Notes under the pieces: model-generated
Databases searched by the model: none
What the model was told of the DNA's origin: nothing
What the model saw: only the letters and a program-made list of their open reading frames with translations
From: Tangfeifania diversioriginum
GTDB taxonomy: Bacteria > Bacteroidota > Bacteroidia > Bacteroidales > Prolixibacteraceae
DNA: 64,000 bases
Assembly: GCA_945873105.1 (NCBI GenBank)
Contig: CAMCBW010000012.1
Location: 1-64,000 of the forward strand
Direction of reading: 5' to 3'
Position numbers and translations under genes: made by a program
In this document: in pieces, positions 16,242 through 26,502 of the stretch
How positions within the stretch are numbered: position 1 is the first letter of the stretch
How the letters are laid out: every line of letters begins with the position of its first letter

Positions 16242-18926
16242 TCAAATAGTAGTACAGCTTTTAAAAATTCGATGGGTATCGCCGGATTTAAGCTCTTTGA
16301 TGAGTTGCAACAGTATTTCACCCATGCCGATTTTATACCCGGATGAAATCATCAGGATTTCTCCGGATGGCAGGCAGAGGAGCACCTGGGGAAGAGTTAA
16401 CTTTGCCTCCTTGCCGGTAATGGCGGTAAGGCTCTTGGCCAGGTCATTGTTGACATCTCCGGCGAAAATGGCCTTTGGAGGCAATTTGTAGTTTTTGAAG
16501 ACCCCGTTTTTGCCTGTTTTATCGATGGTGTTCACAAAGATCATCTGACCTTCCCAACTGGAAAATTGATCCGCGTAAGGGGCTAAGTCATTGAGAATAT
16601 GCTTGGAAGGTTCGCTGTCCGGATCCATTAGAATCAGGAATGCCGCTGATTTTTTCATCAGACCGATGAGGGGAATCGCCCTTTCCCCCGGGTTTTCTTG
16701 CAGCAGAATGGATGAGAGATTTAGAATTCCTTCAACTTTCAAGGAGGTTGTTGGACTTCTTAATGTTACCTCCAATGTTGTGGATTGATCTTTCTGGATG
16801 TCAAATGTAGTGAGTGTGCTTAAAACAGTGCCATCTGCCATTCTTTTGCCGGTGACCAGCAGATAGTGGCCGGCTTCGATCATCAGTGGAAATGGGAGTT
16901 CTGTGAGTTTCTTTCCTTCCTCAAATTCAAGTGTCCTGCAACTGCCGTCAATGATTGCAGCGATGCTAAAGTGGAGGGCATATTGCGGGGTTAGCGGGTT
17001 CCCAATATCGCGCAGAACCAGTTGTCCCATTACGGGTTGTTCCTTTTGCTTTTCCAGAGGGGCACGGTACCATTTGCCCGATTGGCAATATTCGGGGAAC
17101 CGGGTTTCGGGGTTTAGTCGTGCAGGTATGCCGAAGGTACGGCAGGCAGCTACAAAGAAGATGTCAACCGAATGAGGATCGGCTACCCGCAGGTTGTAGA
17201 CCCCGATGGGGGTCAAAGGTGCACGGGAATGGCGGTTGGCGACCTGATCGGTGTGGATGTTGTTTTGTATCCATTGGGTAAGTACCGAAATATCAGTCTT
17301 GGTGGCTGCTGCCATCTCCTTCCCCAGTTTTTGTTGCAGGAAATGTCTCCAGGGTGCGAGTTGCTCCAGGGCTATGCGGGGAGCAAGCAGATAATCGGTG
17401 TAGCAACCAGCTGTAATGTTTGGAGCCAATTTTGCAGTCACTGCAGCTGAAAGATGGTCAGAGAGTATGCCGGCCTTTGTATCACTGAGATCCTTGTCAG
17501 AAATTCCGTAGGTTAAGGGGAGAAACAAGTTCCGGAATTGGGTTTTGTTCCCTTCAATGTAACTTGTCATTTCTTTCCAGTTTCCGTAACTGAGTCTCAG
17601 GATTCGCATCAGGGTATCAGCGGAAAGTTTTTGCGAATGTGCATATTCTTTAATCCAGGCTGAATCCCTGAAGGTAGACATGTAGGAATTCCGGATGGAA
17701 TCTTCTGCTGCCAGTCGCCCATCGTTGATTTTTCTTTCCGCATCGCTCACCGGAGCAATTGGCCGGTCTGCCGTGGGTGGCACCATGTTGTGATTTTCGG
17801 TAAGTGGCTCTTGCTGAGGTCCGACTGTCAAGCGAAGTGTGTCGGTCGTGGGAACATGCAATTTCTTCCAGGAAAATTGACCCTTGTGGGAGGCCCAAAC
17901 CAACAGATCTCCCATTCCGGTAGTAAAACTTGCGGTACCATGGCTATTCGTTTGGAGGGTGGCCAACGGATAAAATTCGGCATAATTGTATAGTTTGAAT
18001 TCGACTTTTGCCCCTTCTACAGGTTTCCCGCTGCTGTTATTTACCACCACTGTAACCGTTTTAGTGGAAGCATAATTGGCTGTCAGGTTCAGTTCCGAGA
18101 AACGATCCTGGGCGTCTATTACCTCTTCCGTTCCGAAATAGCGGCCATAGCATCTGGTATGGACGAGCATCGTTCGCTGAGAAGGCTCACTGAACCAACC
18201 TCTGTCCAGCGTTGCATCCGGTTCACAGGCTCCCATGAAATGCCATTTCCCGTCTATCCATACTTCGACCCATGCATGGTTGTCGTCGGTGTGGGCCCAG
18301 CGTGGGGTATAGACCTGGCGCGCAGGAATTCCAGCAGTTCGCATGGCTGTTACGGTAAAAGTTGACTCCTCCCCGCAGCGACCAAAGCCTTTACGGATGG
18401 TACTCATGGGGGCACTGGTCCTGGAGTCGGTTCCACGGTAGTTGACCTTTTCGTGGCACCAGTGGTTGATTTCGAGGGACGCCTCCTTCATTTGCAACCC
18501 TGCGATCCTTGCCTTGATTTCGTCGTAATAGACCAACCTGAAGGAATCGAGGTTTTCGTTGTTGACGCGGGGAGGAAGGACAAAGTGCAAAAATTCATCT
18601 TCCGGGATCTTCTCCCCCCAGGCCATCTCCTTCCTGGTAAGCAGACTTTTCCGGACATTTGCCTGCATGAATTCAGGGGTATAATCGGCCAGGTCGCTCA
18701 ACGGCATATAGGCATAAAGGAATTTCAGTGCTTGCTCTTCATTTTTAGATGCTGCTTTTTCGAGGATACCCCAAATGGGTATTTGGGCATTTACTGTCAG
18801 CTCTTTTTGAACCTTCAGCATCTTTTCAAGGTCGTTTAGCCTGGCAGGATTGCTGATCAGTGGCTTTTCATGGCTACAGCCGAATAAAATCGGGAGGAGA
18901 ATCAGGGAATAAAATATTTTCATCAT
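16242..18926 (-). CDS. Transglutaminase-like lipoprotein with thioredoxin-like C-terminus
   Basis: 894 residues. Lipoprotein signal with lipobox LFGC (Cys17). The first transglutaminase-like domain has the triad region GRCGEEST (Cys184), HTDDNHAWVEVW (His217) and GACEPD (Asp237). A Gly-rich beta-sandwich with TVVVNNSSGKPVEGAKVEF follows at about 295-370. A second transglutaminase-like segment near 560-640 (TPIGVYNLRVADPHSVDIFF, ACRTFGIPARLN) is probably degenerate. The C-terminal 150 residues (AFLILMDPDSEPSKHILNDL onward) look thioredoxin-like but lack a CxxC pair. Likely a periplasmic or outer-membrane peptidase-like protein; activity is unproven. The start could be Met1 or Met2. Confidence 0.8.
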   Translation of the reverse strand: MMKIFYSLILLPILFGCSHEKPLISNPARLNDLEKMLKVQKELTVNAQIPIWGILEKAASKNEEQALKFLYAYMPLSDLADYTPEFMQANVRKSLLTRKEMAWGEKIPEDEFLHFVLPPRVNNENLDSFRLVYYDEIKARIAGLQMKEASLEINHWCHEKVNYRGTDSRTSAPMSTIRKGFGRCGEESTFTVTAMRTAGIPARQVYTPRWAHTDDNHAWVEVWIDGKWHFMGACEPDATLDRGWFSEPSQRTMLVHTRCYGRYFGTEEVIDAQDRFSELNLTANYASTKTVTVVVNNSSGKPVEGAKVEFKLYNYAEFYPLATLQTNSHGTASFTTGMGDLLVWASHKGQFSWKKLHVPTTDTLRLTVGPQQEPLTENHNMVPPTADRPIAPVSDAERKINDGRLAAEDSIRNSYMSTFRDSAWIKEYAHSQKLSADTLMRILRLSYGNWKEMTSYIEGNKTQFRNLFLPLTYGISDKDLSDTKAGILSDHLSAAVTAKLAPNITAGCYTDYLLAPRIALEQLAPWRHFLQQKLGKEMAAATKTDISVLTQWIQNNIHTDQVANRHSRAPLTPIGVYNLRVADPHSVDIFFVAACRTFGIPARLNPETRFPEYCQSGKWYRAPLEKQKEQPVMGQLVLRDIGNPLTPQYALHFSIAAIIDGSCRTLEFEEGKKLTELPFPLMIEAGHYLLVTGKRMADGTVLSTLTTFDIQKDQSTTLEVTLRSPTTSLKVEGILNLSSILLQENPGERAIPLIGLMKKSAAFLILMDPDSEPSKHILNDLAPYADQFSSWEGQMIFVNTIDKTGKNGVFKNYKLPPKAIFAGDVNNDLAKSLTAITGKEAKLTLPQVLLCLPSGEILMISSGYKIGMGEILLQLIKELKSGDTHRIFKSCTTI

Positions 18927-19001
18927 AGTGACTGTGTTTGAGGTGTCAATTGGAATGGGGAATTGAATTGCCTTAAATAAAACCTTCCATAAGCTGATCT
19001 G

Positions 19002-21221
19002 TTAATTAAACCAATAGGTCATCTTCAAAACCAAGGCTCTGTTTTTCACATTTCCGGATTCGGGGAAATAGTTGTCGGTGTAAACCAAAAAAATGTCTGA
19101 AACGGGCTTGTAGCGCCATTGCAACCTGGCATTGATGTTTAGATTTTTGGCCTGCTGGTTGTACTGGACATATGAGGTAAGGAACAAATTGCTGGTAAAG
19201 GTAAGATCCAGTTTTGGTCCAACCAGCCAAAAACCGGTATTGGCCCAAGGGGTAGGAAGCTTAAGGTGGTTGTAGCTGTAAATGAGCGAGATATATCCAA
19301 ATGGTTGGAAGCGGTAGTTGAATCCTCCCTGGAAAAACATTCTTTTCCCATTGAAATAGCCGCCATAACCGGTTTGAAAATCGTACTTGAAGCTCTTCCT
19401 GTTGTCTGAAACGTAGAGGATGGAGCCATCAAGCCAGTCATAGCTGCTACTTGCCGGCAAATAATGCGCCTTGAGGTTGGTTGGGTCGAAATCTTTCCTG
19501 AGCCAAACATACCAATAGTTGCTCTTCAATTCAAGGCGGGCCCTGCTTTTAAAGGTGAAGATGTAATCCAGGCCCACCTCCTGGTCGGTTCTTTTCATGT
19601 TTCCGGGAAGGTAGAAGTTGTCTGATTCGACGAAGAACCCATGGTTTTCGATGGGCCCCTGTTTTGGGTAGAACTTCGTCGTGATTCTAGGATTGACGCG
19701 AAAGTAATCGGTACGGGGAACGTATCCGGTTTCTGCGTTAAAGTCCTTTCCGACGTAGATCTGTGAAAGTTCGATCAGGTAGTTTTTTCTTGAATAGATG
19801 ACATTGAGGCCTTGGGTATATTCATTTGCCGGATTGGCATGGGGTGAAAAGGATTTCTGACCGAAGAGTTTGGCATTCCAAAAGTTGTTGCTGCTGGCGA
19901 GGTTATATTCGAGTCCCACGACGCGGTTGTAGTTGTTTCCTTCCCAGGATGCAGGGGCATTCAACTGCTGTTTGTTGACGAAGATGGCCCCAATGTTGGA
20001 TCTTGAGAAAACCTTTTTTTGCAGGGAGGCTACCAGAAAATTCCTTGACAGGAAGTCTCCCTCTTTTGCGGTCTGCATGTCCATCATACCCACCCGCCAA
20101 TCCTTGCCAATCTTTCCGCTCAACCGGGTTCCCCAACTAACCGGAGCGTCAAGCCCGATCCTCCTGGAAAAGAAGGGTCTGGTTGTTGAGGTACCAAAAT
20201 TGCCAAACAGGTCACTGTTTTCGAGGAAAAATTGTCTTTTTTCTGGGAAGTAGAGTTCGAAGCGTTCCAGGTTGGTGACCTGGTCGTCTACCTCAGCCTG
20301 GGAAAAGTCAGGATTGTAGGTAAGGTCGAGGTTGAGGGAGCTGGAAAGCCCAAGTTTGGCATCCATTCCAATGTCTTTCCGGTAGATGGTTGCCTGCTGC
20401 TTTTCGAAATTTCTTGAGACGCTTCCGTATAGGTAAGGAATCAGGGAGAGTTTCAGTCCGGATTTTGGCGGAGGGGTATCCCAGATCAACTGACCGGCAT
20501 AAGCAAGCTGAGAGGTGGTAAATTGCCTGGGAACGGGAGCCCAGGCAGATTTCTCATTCAGCTTCAGATCCTGGCGTGAGAACTGGATGTTCCAGTGGCT
20601 GACGTCGCGTTTGTAGCGTACCGATTTGAATGGGATGCGCATCTCTGCCGTCCATTTGTCGGAATCGTTTTTGGTTTTGGCCTCCCACTTGCAATCCCAG
20701 ATAAGGTTAGAGGCGGCACCGCCGCTTATGGTGCCGTCCCATAACGCTCCAACAGCATTCACGCCAAAGGAGTAGCCGGTGGTTTGGTCGTTGAAGGGAT
20801 CAATGAATACCAGGAAGTTGTCGTTGTTGGCAAAGGTAAAATCCCTGCGCAGCGATTCTACGGGGCGCTTTCCCGGTAGGGTATCGTAAAAGGTAACTGC
20901 CAGGTAGAAGGCTTTTTCGTCGTACAGCATTTTGACTTCCGATTTGGCGGCACTGTGGCCGGTATCGTAGGGAAGTACCATGTAAAAATCCCTGGCAGGC
21001 ATTGCCCTGAGCCAATCATTTTCGTCGAAAAGACCGTCCAATTTGATCTTTTCATCGGTTTTTGCGGCGCGGATTTTGTAATCCTGGTTGATGGTTCGAT
21101 TTATCTGCAGGCTATCTTTTCCTTGCATCCCAGGTTTTTTTGACTTTGGATTCTCAGCCAGGATCGTGGCAGAAAGAAGGAGCAGGAGGATGGCAATGGA
21201 TACCGGTATTTTTTTAATCAT
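19002..21221 (-). CDS. DUF5916 outer-membrane protein with CBM9-like domain
   Basis: 739 residues from ATG 21221; the frame extends 16 codons up but MIKKIPVSIAILLLLLS is a good signal peptide. The N-terminal part (about 55-230) has the carbohydrate-binding family 9-like pattern IKLDGLFDENDWLRA, SEVKMLYDEKAFYLAVTFYD and FIDPFNDQTTGYSFGVNAVG. The rest is beta-barrel-like with alternating aromatic strands, ending in the short aromatic strand LKMTYWFN typical of outer-membrane proteins. DUF5916 proteins are widespread in Bacteroidota and uncharacterised. It lies 75 bases upstream of the transglutaminase-like gene, same strand, so an operon is likely. Confidence 0.85.
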   Translation of the reverse strand: MIKKIPVSIAILLLLLSATILAENPKSKKPGMQGKDSLQINRTINQDYKIRAAKTDEKIKLDGLFDENDWLRAMPARDFYMVLPYDTGHSAAKSEVKMLYDEKAFYLAVTFYDTLPGKRPVESLRRDFTFANNDNFLVFIDPFNDQTTGYSFGVNAVGALWDGTISGGAASNLIWDCKWEAKTKNDSDKWTAEMRIPFKSVRYKRDVSHWNIQFSRQDLKLNEKSAWAPVPRQFTTSQLAYAGQLIWDTPPPKSGLKLSLIPYLYGSVSRNFEKQQATIYRKDIGMDAKLGLSSSLNLDLTYNPDFSQAEVDDQVTNLERFELYFPEKRQFFLENSDLFGNFGTSTTRPFFSRRIGLDAPVSWGTRLSGKIGKDWRVGMMDMQTAKEGDFLSRNFLVASLQKKVFSRSNIGAIFVNKQQLNAPASWEGNNYNRVVGLEYNLASSNNFWNAKLFGQKSFSPHANPANEYTQGLNVIYSRKNYLIELSQIYVGKDFNAETGYVPRTDYFRVNPRITTKFYPKQGPIENHGFFVESDNFYLPGNMKRTDQEVGLDYIFTFKSRARLELKSNYWYVWLRKDFDPTNLKAHYLPASSSYDWLDGSILYVSDNRKSFKYDFQTGYGGYFNGKRMFFQGGFNYRFQPFGYISLIYSYNHLKLPTPWANTGFWLVGPKLDLTFTSNLFLTSYVQYNQQAKNLNINARLQWRYKPVSDIFLVYTDNYFPESGNVKNRALVLKMTYWFN

Positions 21222-21278
21222 AAGCGGTTCATGTGGCTGCGAATTTACAAAAATGTTTGATTTTCGCACGAACAGAAA

Positions 21279-21302
21279 GAGGCTGCCTTTTTAGACAGCC
21301 TC
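21279..21302 (-). terminator. Terminator of the small gene at 21418
   Basis: GAGGCTG (21279-21285) pairs with CAGCCTC (21296-21302) around a ten-base loop. Read on the minus strand the hairpin is followed by TTTCT, so it fits the end of the gene at 21418-21675. Confidence 0.6.
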
Positions 21303-21417
21303 AATTTTACCAACTTAAGGGTTGATGTTACCGGAATCAACAAACAGTTGGTGAATAGGGTATTCAACAATCAAAAGTCCATTCAGAAAAACTGTTCTTC
21401 ATTTTCTGTAACAAGGT

Positions 21418-21675
21418 TCAATTGGCCCTGTACATGGAGAGATCTACCACATCGTAAAAGCAATGGCTATTTGGCGTTTGGTTGTTCTTATTTGTTTTGG
21501 AAGTGACAAGGATCTCCTCAAGATCATGCTCAGACATTGTTTCAGCCCTGTAACTGTCTTCCAATGCATCCAGCAAGGGGATGATCCTGATCATGAATTT
21601 TTCTGGAGTCATGTTGTCTTCATACATTTTAACAACTTCCGCCTTTAACATTCGGGTAAAGAGATTTGCATTCAT
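21418..21675 (-). CDS. Small cytosolic protein, unknown
   Basis: 85 residues, no signal peptide or membrane segment. It is mostly helical in character with a charged middle (DALEDSYRAETMSEHDLEEI) and a polar Asn/Gln-rich stretch (SKTNKNNQTPN) before the C-terminus. No family recognised. A terminator follows at 21279-21302, which supports a real transcription unit. Function unknown. Confidence 0.5.
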   Translation of the reverse strand: MNANLFTRMLKAEVVKMYEDNMTPEKFMIRIIPLLDALEDSYRAETMSEHDLEEILVTSKTNKNNQTPNSHCFYDVVDLSMYRAN

Positions 21676-22034
21676 GGTAAAAGTTTTATCCGGTAATTAT
21701 TCTTCAACCTTGTGATCTATTGTTTTTGTTGTTGGCGATTTGCACCATCCATCTGATAACTGGGTAATCGATCGGGATCGAGATGTTTGGTGCTTCATCC
21801 TACCTGTCAAAAATACCAGGATGGTCTGGCCGCTTCGGTAAGGGATCAGGATGAACGGAGGGGGCAATTGGCTGATTTCTTTGTAGTGATTTTCCTGACA
21901 AGGAATCTCTTTTTTTTGGACTGGTTTTGCAGGAGGTTTGTGCCCTTGACTTGGGTTGGATGAATTTGATTCAGGAAATTGCTATATTCGAAAACTAATA
22001 AACAGGCAGCTCTACTGTCTTTCAAACTGATAAA
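21676..22034. other. Divergent intergenic region
   Basis: 359 bases between the small minus-strand gene and the plus-strand M14 peptidase. A -7-like TATATTCG (one mismatch to TAnnTTTG) lies at 21983-21990, 45 bases before the peptidase start. No gene or structured RNA seen. Confidence 0.45.
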
Positions 22035-24803
22035 ATGAGAACATCCTTATTGCTTCTTCTCCTGATCTTTTCCATTTCGACAGTTGAAATTTTCGCTCAG
22101 GTGCCTTCTCCCAAAACGCATTTTGGTTTTGCGATCGGAGATAATTATCAACTGGCCAACTATAGCCAGACAGAGGCCTATTTTAAAAAAGTGGCCGCCA
22201 ATTCCAGCCGGGTTAAGCTGGTGAATATGGGAGCAACCGAAGAGGCAAGGACACAATACATGGTAGTAGTTTCATCCCCCGAGAACATTAAAAATCTCGA
22301 CAAGTACAAGAAGATTGCCCAAAAACTCGCACGGGCTGAAGGAATTACAGATGCCGAAGCCAAAGTGTTATCGGTTGAGGGCAAGGCGGTTGTCTGGATT
22401 GATGGCGGATTGCACGCCACCGAGACCGTTGGAACGCACCAGCTCATAGAAACCCTCTGGCAACTGGTGAGCAGGGAGGATCGCGAGACCCTGAACATCC
22501 TTGATCAGGTCATCGTCTTGCTTACGCATGCCAATCCTGACGGGCAGGAGCTGGTATCCAACTGGTACATGGGCAACCCGGACACACTCAAACGGTCCTA
22601 CAGCCAACTTCCCAGGCTGTATCATAAATATGTGGGGCACGACAACAACAGGGATTTCTACATGCTGAACATGAAGGAGTCTCAAAATATCAGCAAACAG
22701 CTTTACCTCGAGTGGATGCCACAAGTGATCTACAACCATCACCAGGCTGGACCAGCCGGTTCTGTTGTCGCAGGACCTCCCTACCGGGATCCTTTCAATT
22801 ATGTATTTCATCCTTTGGTAGTGACGGGAATAGATGCCTTGGGGGCAGCCATGATCAACCGGCTGAACAGCGAGAACAAACCCGGTTATACCCAGCGGGG
22901 TGGAGCAGTCTTCTCCACCTGGTACAATGGGGGTTTGCGTACCACCTCCTATTTTCACAACATGATTGGTTTACTTACGGAGATTATTGGAAATCCAACT
23001 CCTTCCGCAGTACCCCTGGTTCCGGCACGGCTGATGCCCAATGGCAATACTCCCTACCCGGTAATGCCACAAAAGTGGAATTTCAGGAGATCCATCGATT
23101 ATTCCATCTCCCTGAACTATGCAGTCCTGGATTATGCTGCCCGCAACAGGGAGCATCTGCTTTACAATATTTACTGGATGGGGAAAAGTTCGATTGAGGC
23201 AGGAAACCGTGACAACTGGACTGTCTCTTCCAAAAGAATTGAGGCATTGAATGTTGCCATCCAGAAGGATCAGAAAAGGAGGGGAAGTGATTCAACTGAC
23301 AGTGGCTCAAGAGAGCGTTTTGATACGATTCCGGTGAAGTATTACCATGAGATCTTCAGGGATTCGACACAACGGGATCCGCGTGGGTATATTCTGTCTT
23401 CCGGGCAGCCGGACTTCCCTACGGCAGTAAAGCTGGTCAATGCGCTGATCCGATCTGGAATTTCCGTCTCCAAAGCAACGACTGATTTTACCGTGGATGG
23501 ATTGAGGTATCCGGCAGGTTCCTATGTAATAAAAACCAACCAGGCTTTCCGGCCCCATGTACTGGATATGTTTGAACCACAGGATCACCCGAATGATTTG
23601 CTCTATCCTGGCGGTCCACCTGTCCGGCCTTATGACATTGCCGGCTGGACACCGGCCTATTCCATGGGTGTCCGTTTTGCCAGGATATTGCATGCCTTTG
23701 AGGGGCCGTTTGCAGTGATTCCTTACGGCGAATTGCAATCGCCCAGGGGAAGTTTTGCTCACATCGGTTCATCGGCGGGCTATGTGCTGGACTCAAGGTG
23801 CAATCAATCTTACTTTGCAGTGAATGAATTACTTCGTCAGGGTGTGGATGCGTTCCGGTTTTCCGGTAAGACGGGTAAATTTCTTTCCGTGGGGGAAGGT
23901 TCATTTTTTGTTCCTGAAGGAAGAAAAGCCAGGCAGATACTTGAAAAGGCTTCTGTTGAACTGGGGCTTTCAGTGCTATCGGTGGCCAACCGGCCTGAAA
24001 ATTTAACCCGGAAAATTGCGCCGTTGCGTATCGCCCTTTGGGACATGTACGGGGGATCCATGGCTGCTGGCTGGTTGAAGTGGGTCATGGAGCAGCATCA
24101 CTTTCAATATACTAACATCTATGCGCAAGAGATTGATGCGGGAAACCTGAATAAAAAATATGATGTAATTGTCTTTGTAAGCGGAGCGATTCCTTCACTT
24201 GCTGCCGCAGAGAAATTCTCTTTGAAGGATAGCTCCAAAATGAAAGAGTTGCCAGTCGAATACAGACAGCAATGGGGAAGGATCAGTTCCGACCGCTCCA
24301 TTGGTGCATTAAAAAAATTCATGGAGAGCGGTGGAACCATCGTTGCCATCGGTAGAAGTACCAATTTGGCTTTTCATCTGAGATTGGGGGTCAGGAATTC
24401 CCTGGTTGAAATGGTAAAGGGGAAGGAATCTCCTTTGGGTTCTGACAAGTATTATATTCCTGGAAGCCTTTTGAGGGCAAGAATTGATACCCTTCACTCC
24501 ATCGGATGGGGAATGTCTGCTCAGACAGATATTTTCTTTGATTCGAGTCCGGTATTCAATCTTACACCTGAAGCCGTTAGTCAGGGAATGATCAGACCCA
24601 TTGCCTGGTTTGATGCTGCAAATCCTCTCAGAAGCGGTTGGGCTTTTGGCCAGGAATATCTGCAAAATGGGGTAGTTGCCTTTGAGGCCAAAGTTGGGAA
24701 AGGAAGATTAGAGGCCTTTGGGCCAGAAATAACCTTCAGGGCGCAGACCTGTAGCACCTTTAAGCTACTTTTTAATTGCTTGTATGCGGGTTATTTGAAT
24801 TAA
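22035..24803 (+). CDS. Secreted M14-family zinc carboxypeptidase
   Basis: 922 residues with a signal peptide (cleavage near IFAQ, residue 22). The catalytic domain (about 35-340) has the zinc motif GLHATETVG (HxxE, His127-Glu130 by position), HANPDGQELVSNWY, the conserved HDNNRDFYML, and the third ligand region VIYNHHQAG. The catalytic glutamate falls in GLLTEIIGNP. The C-terminal 400 residues have a class I glutamine amidotransferase/ThuA-like look (KIAPLRIALWDMYGG, YDVIVFVSGAIPS, KKFMESGGTIVAIG). Large M14 peptidases of this layout are common in Bacteroidota and degrade peptides in the periplasm or outside. Confidence 0.88.
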   Translation: MRTSLLLLLLIFSISTVEIFAQVPSPKTHFGFAIGDNYQLANYSQTEAYFKKVAANSSRVKLVNMGATEEARTQYMVVVSSPENIKNLDKYKKIAQKLARAEGITDAEAKVLSVEGKAVVWIDGGLHATETVGTHQLIETLWQLVSREDRETLNILDQVIVLLTHANPDGQELVSNWYMGNPDTLKRSYSQLPRLYHKYVGHDNNRDFYMLNMKESQNISKQLYLEWMPQVIYNHHQAGPAGSVVAGPPYRDPFNYVFHPLVVTGIDALGAAMINRLNSENKPGYTQRGGAVFSTWYNGGLRTTSYFHNMIGLLTEIIGNPTPSAVPLVPARLMPNGNTPYPVMPQKWNFRRSIDYSISLNYAVLDYAARNREHLLYNIYWMGKSSIEAGNRDNWTVSSKRIEALNVAIQKDQKRRGSDSTDSGSRERFDTIPVKYYHEIFRDSTQRDPRGYILSSGQPDFPTAVKLVNALIRSGISVSKATTDFTVDGLRYPAGSYVIKTNQAFRPHVLDMFEPQDHPNDLLYPGGPPVRPYDIAGWTPAYSMGVRFARILHAFEGPFAVIPYGELQSPRGSFAHIGSSAGYVLDSRCNQSYFAVNELLRQGVDAFRFSGKTGKFLSVGEGSFFVPEGRKARQILEKASVELGLSVLSVANRPENLTRKIAPLRIALWDMYGGSMAAGWLKWVMEQHHFQYTNIYAQEIDAGNLNKKYDVIVFVSGAIPSLAAAEKFSLKDSSKMKELPVEYRQQWGRISSDRSIGALKKFMESGGTIVAIGRSTNLAFHLRLGVRNSLVEMVKGKESPLGSDKYYIPGSLLRARIDTLHSIGWGMSAQTDIFFDSSPVFNLTPEAVSQGMIRPIAWFDAANPLRSGWAFGQEYLQNGVVAFEAKVGKGRLEAFGPEITFRAQTCSTFKLLFNCLYAGYLN

Positions 24804-24826
24804 ATATTTTTTTTGGCACAAAGTAA

Positions 24827-24856
24827 TTTGTTTCCCGGCTTTTTCATTTATCTTTG
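24827..24856 (+). promoter_or_regulatory. Bacteroidota promoter upstream of PAS kinase
   Basis: A -33 TTTG (24827-24830), an 18-base spacer and a -7 TATCTTTG (24849-24856) fit the Bacteroidota consensus. Transcription would begin near 24863, leaving a leader of about 145 bases before the ATG at 25009. Confidence 0.55.
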
Positions 24857-25008
24857 AAGAATACCTGCTAATTGAATTCCCTTTCAAACCAAGGTTTCGA
24901 ACCACTTTGGTTTTTTCTTACTGTTGTGATGCTTTTATAATTATTTACTTGTTGAAATGCACGTTACATTTTCAATGTGCATAACATTGGGCTAATTGCT
25001 ATTTGATA

Positions 25009-26502
25009 ATGCAAATCATGACAGAAGTTTCTCCTTTTCGATCAGAATTTAAATGGGATGAGCCGCATTACAAGGCTCTTTTTGACCAATGCATTGATGC
25101 TGTTTTTTTGGCTTCTCCGGATGGAAAGATTGTGCAGGTCAATGCAGCCGCCTGTGCAATGTTTGGTTGGTCAATGGAAGAATTTTGTCATGGAGGAAGG
25201 AGTTTGATCCTGGATTCTCAAGATCCCCGTTTGCAGGTTGCCATCCAGCATCGGAAAGAGACAGGTAATTTTTTCGGAGAGTTGACCGGATTAAAAAGAG
25301 ACGGATCGAAATTTCCCATTGAGATCTCCTCCTCCATCTACGCGGGAAGGGATGGGTCCAACTATACCTGTACGATCATGCGGGATATTTCCAGGCAGAA
25401 ACAGGTGGAGGCATCCCTTCTATTTCAAAGTCAAATCGTTGATCACATAGCTGAAGGAGTTAGTCTTGTCAGGGTTAGTGATGGTACCATTGTTTACGCC
25501 AATCCCTCTTTTTACCAGATGTTTGGCTATCAACCCGGTGAATTGATCGGGGAAAATGTAAGTATACTCAATGCCTCTGGTGAAAAGTCACCTGGAGAGG
25601 TTGCAAAAGAGATTCAAAGTATTCTGGCAGAAAAGGGTAGTTGGAGTGGTGAAGTAAGGAATATCACAAAATGCGGTGTGATGTTTTGGTGTAATGCCAG
25701 TATATCTATGATTGATCATTCACAATATGGAAAGGTTTGGATCTCCCTTCATTTGGATATTACCAAGTCAAAGGAAGCCGAAATTACCCTGAAGGAAAAT
25801 GAAACCATGTTAAGGGAGCTCAATACGACGAAAGATAAGTTTTTTTCCATCATCGCTCATGATCTGAAAAGCCCTTTCAATGCCATCATTGGCTTTAGTG
25901 ACTTGCTGAAGGAGCAAGTCAAGCAGAATGATTATGAGGGCATTGAAGAATTTGCCGGAATAATTCAGAATTCAGCCACTCGAGCCATGGAGTTGCTTGA
26001 AAACCTATTGGAGTGGTCGCGGCTGCAAACCGGAAGGATGAGGTTTAATCCTGAGTACATTGACCTTGTGGCACAAGTACAGGAGACAGCAAATCTTCTC
26101 CGTGATGCAGCACAGCAAAAGGGGATTGGCATTACCATGGATGTGCCGGAGCATTTATATCTCATGGTTGACGCACCAATGCTCAGCAGTATATTGAGGA
26201 ATTTGTTGACTAATGCCATTAAATTCACCAAAGTTTGCGGTCGTATTGTGATTGAGGCCAGACAGCTGCACAGCGAGGTTTTGGTCGTAGTGAAAGACAA
26301 TGGGGTGGGCATTTCCAAAGAGATGATCCAAAAATTGTTCAGATTGGATGAAACATTTTCAACCGTTGGAACAAACAAAGAAAAAGGCACCGGTTTGGGA
26401 TTGAAACTTGTCAAGGAATTTATTGAAAAACATGGTGGCCATCTCAAGGTGGAGAGTACTCCAGACCAAGGAAGCACATTTTCCTTCACCCTTCCAAACT
26501 AG
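25009..26502 (+). CDS. Soluble two-PAS histidine kinase
   Basis: 497 residues from ATG 25009; an in-frame TTG six bases earlier and an ATG at 25018 are alternatives. There is no membrane segment. PAS domain 1 spans about 20-130 (AVFLASPDGKIVQVNAAAC) with a PAC tail, and PAS domain 2 about 140-260 (SDGTIVYANPSFYQMFGY). HisKA follows with the phosphoacceptor His284 in SIIAHDLKSPFNAIIGFSDLL. The ATPase domain has the N box LRNLLTNAIKFTK, G1 DNGVGI and G2 GTGLGLKLVKEF. It is a hybrid-free sensor with unknown signal (the PAS domains could bind haem or flavin). No response regulator is adjacent. Its end overlaps the convergent HerA-like gene by four bases. Confidence 0.92.
   Translation: MQIMTEVSPFRSEFKWDEPHYKALFDQCIDAVFLASPDGKIVQVNAAACAMFGWSMEEFCHGGRSLILDSQDPRLQVAIQHRKETGNFFGELTGLKRDGSKFPIEISSSIYAGRDGSNYTCTIMRDISRQKQVEASLLFQSQIVDHIAEGVSLVRVSDGTIVYANPSFYQMFGYQPGELIGENVSILNASGEKSPGEVAKEIQSILAEKGSWSGEVRNITKCGVMFWCNASISMIDHSQYGKVWISLHLDITKSKEAEITLKENETMLRELNTTKDKFFSIIAHDLKSPFNAIIGFSDLLKEQVKQNDYEGIEEFAGIIQNSATRAMELLENLLEWSRLQTGRMRFNPEYIDLVAQVQETANLLRDAAQQKGIGITMDVPEHLYLMVDAPMLSSILRNLLTNAIKFTKVCGRIVIEARQLHSEVLVVVKDNGVGISKEMIQKLFRLDETFSTVGTNKEKGTGLGLKLVKEFIEKHGGHLKVESTPDQGSTFSFTLPN

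Noticed and set aside
22368-22958. Minus-strand frame opposite the M14 peptidase
   Set aside because: Fully inside a strongly supported gene; no family features.
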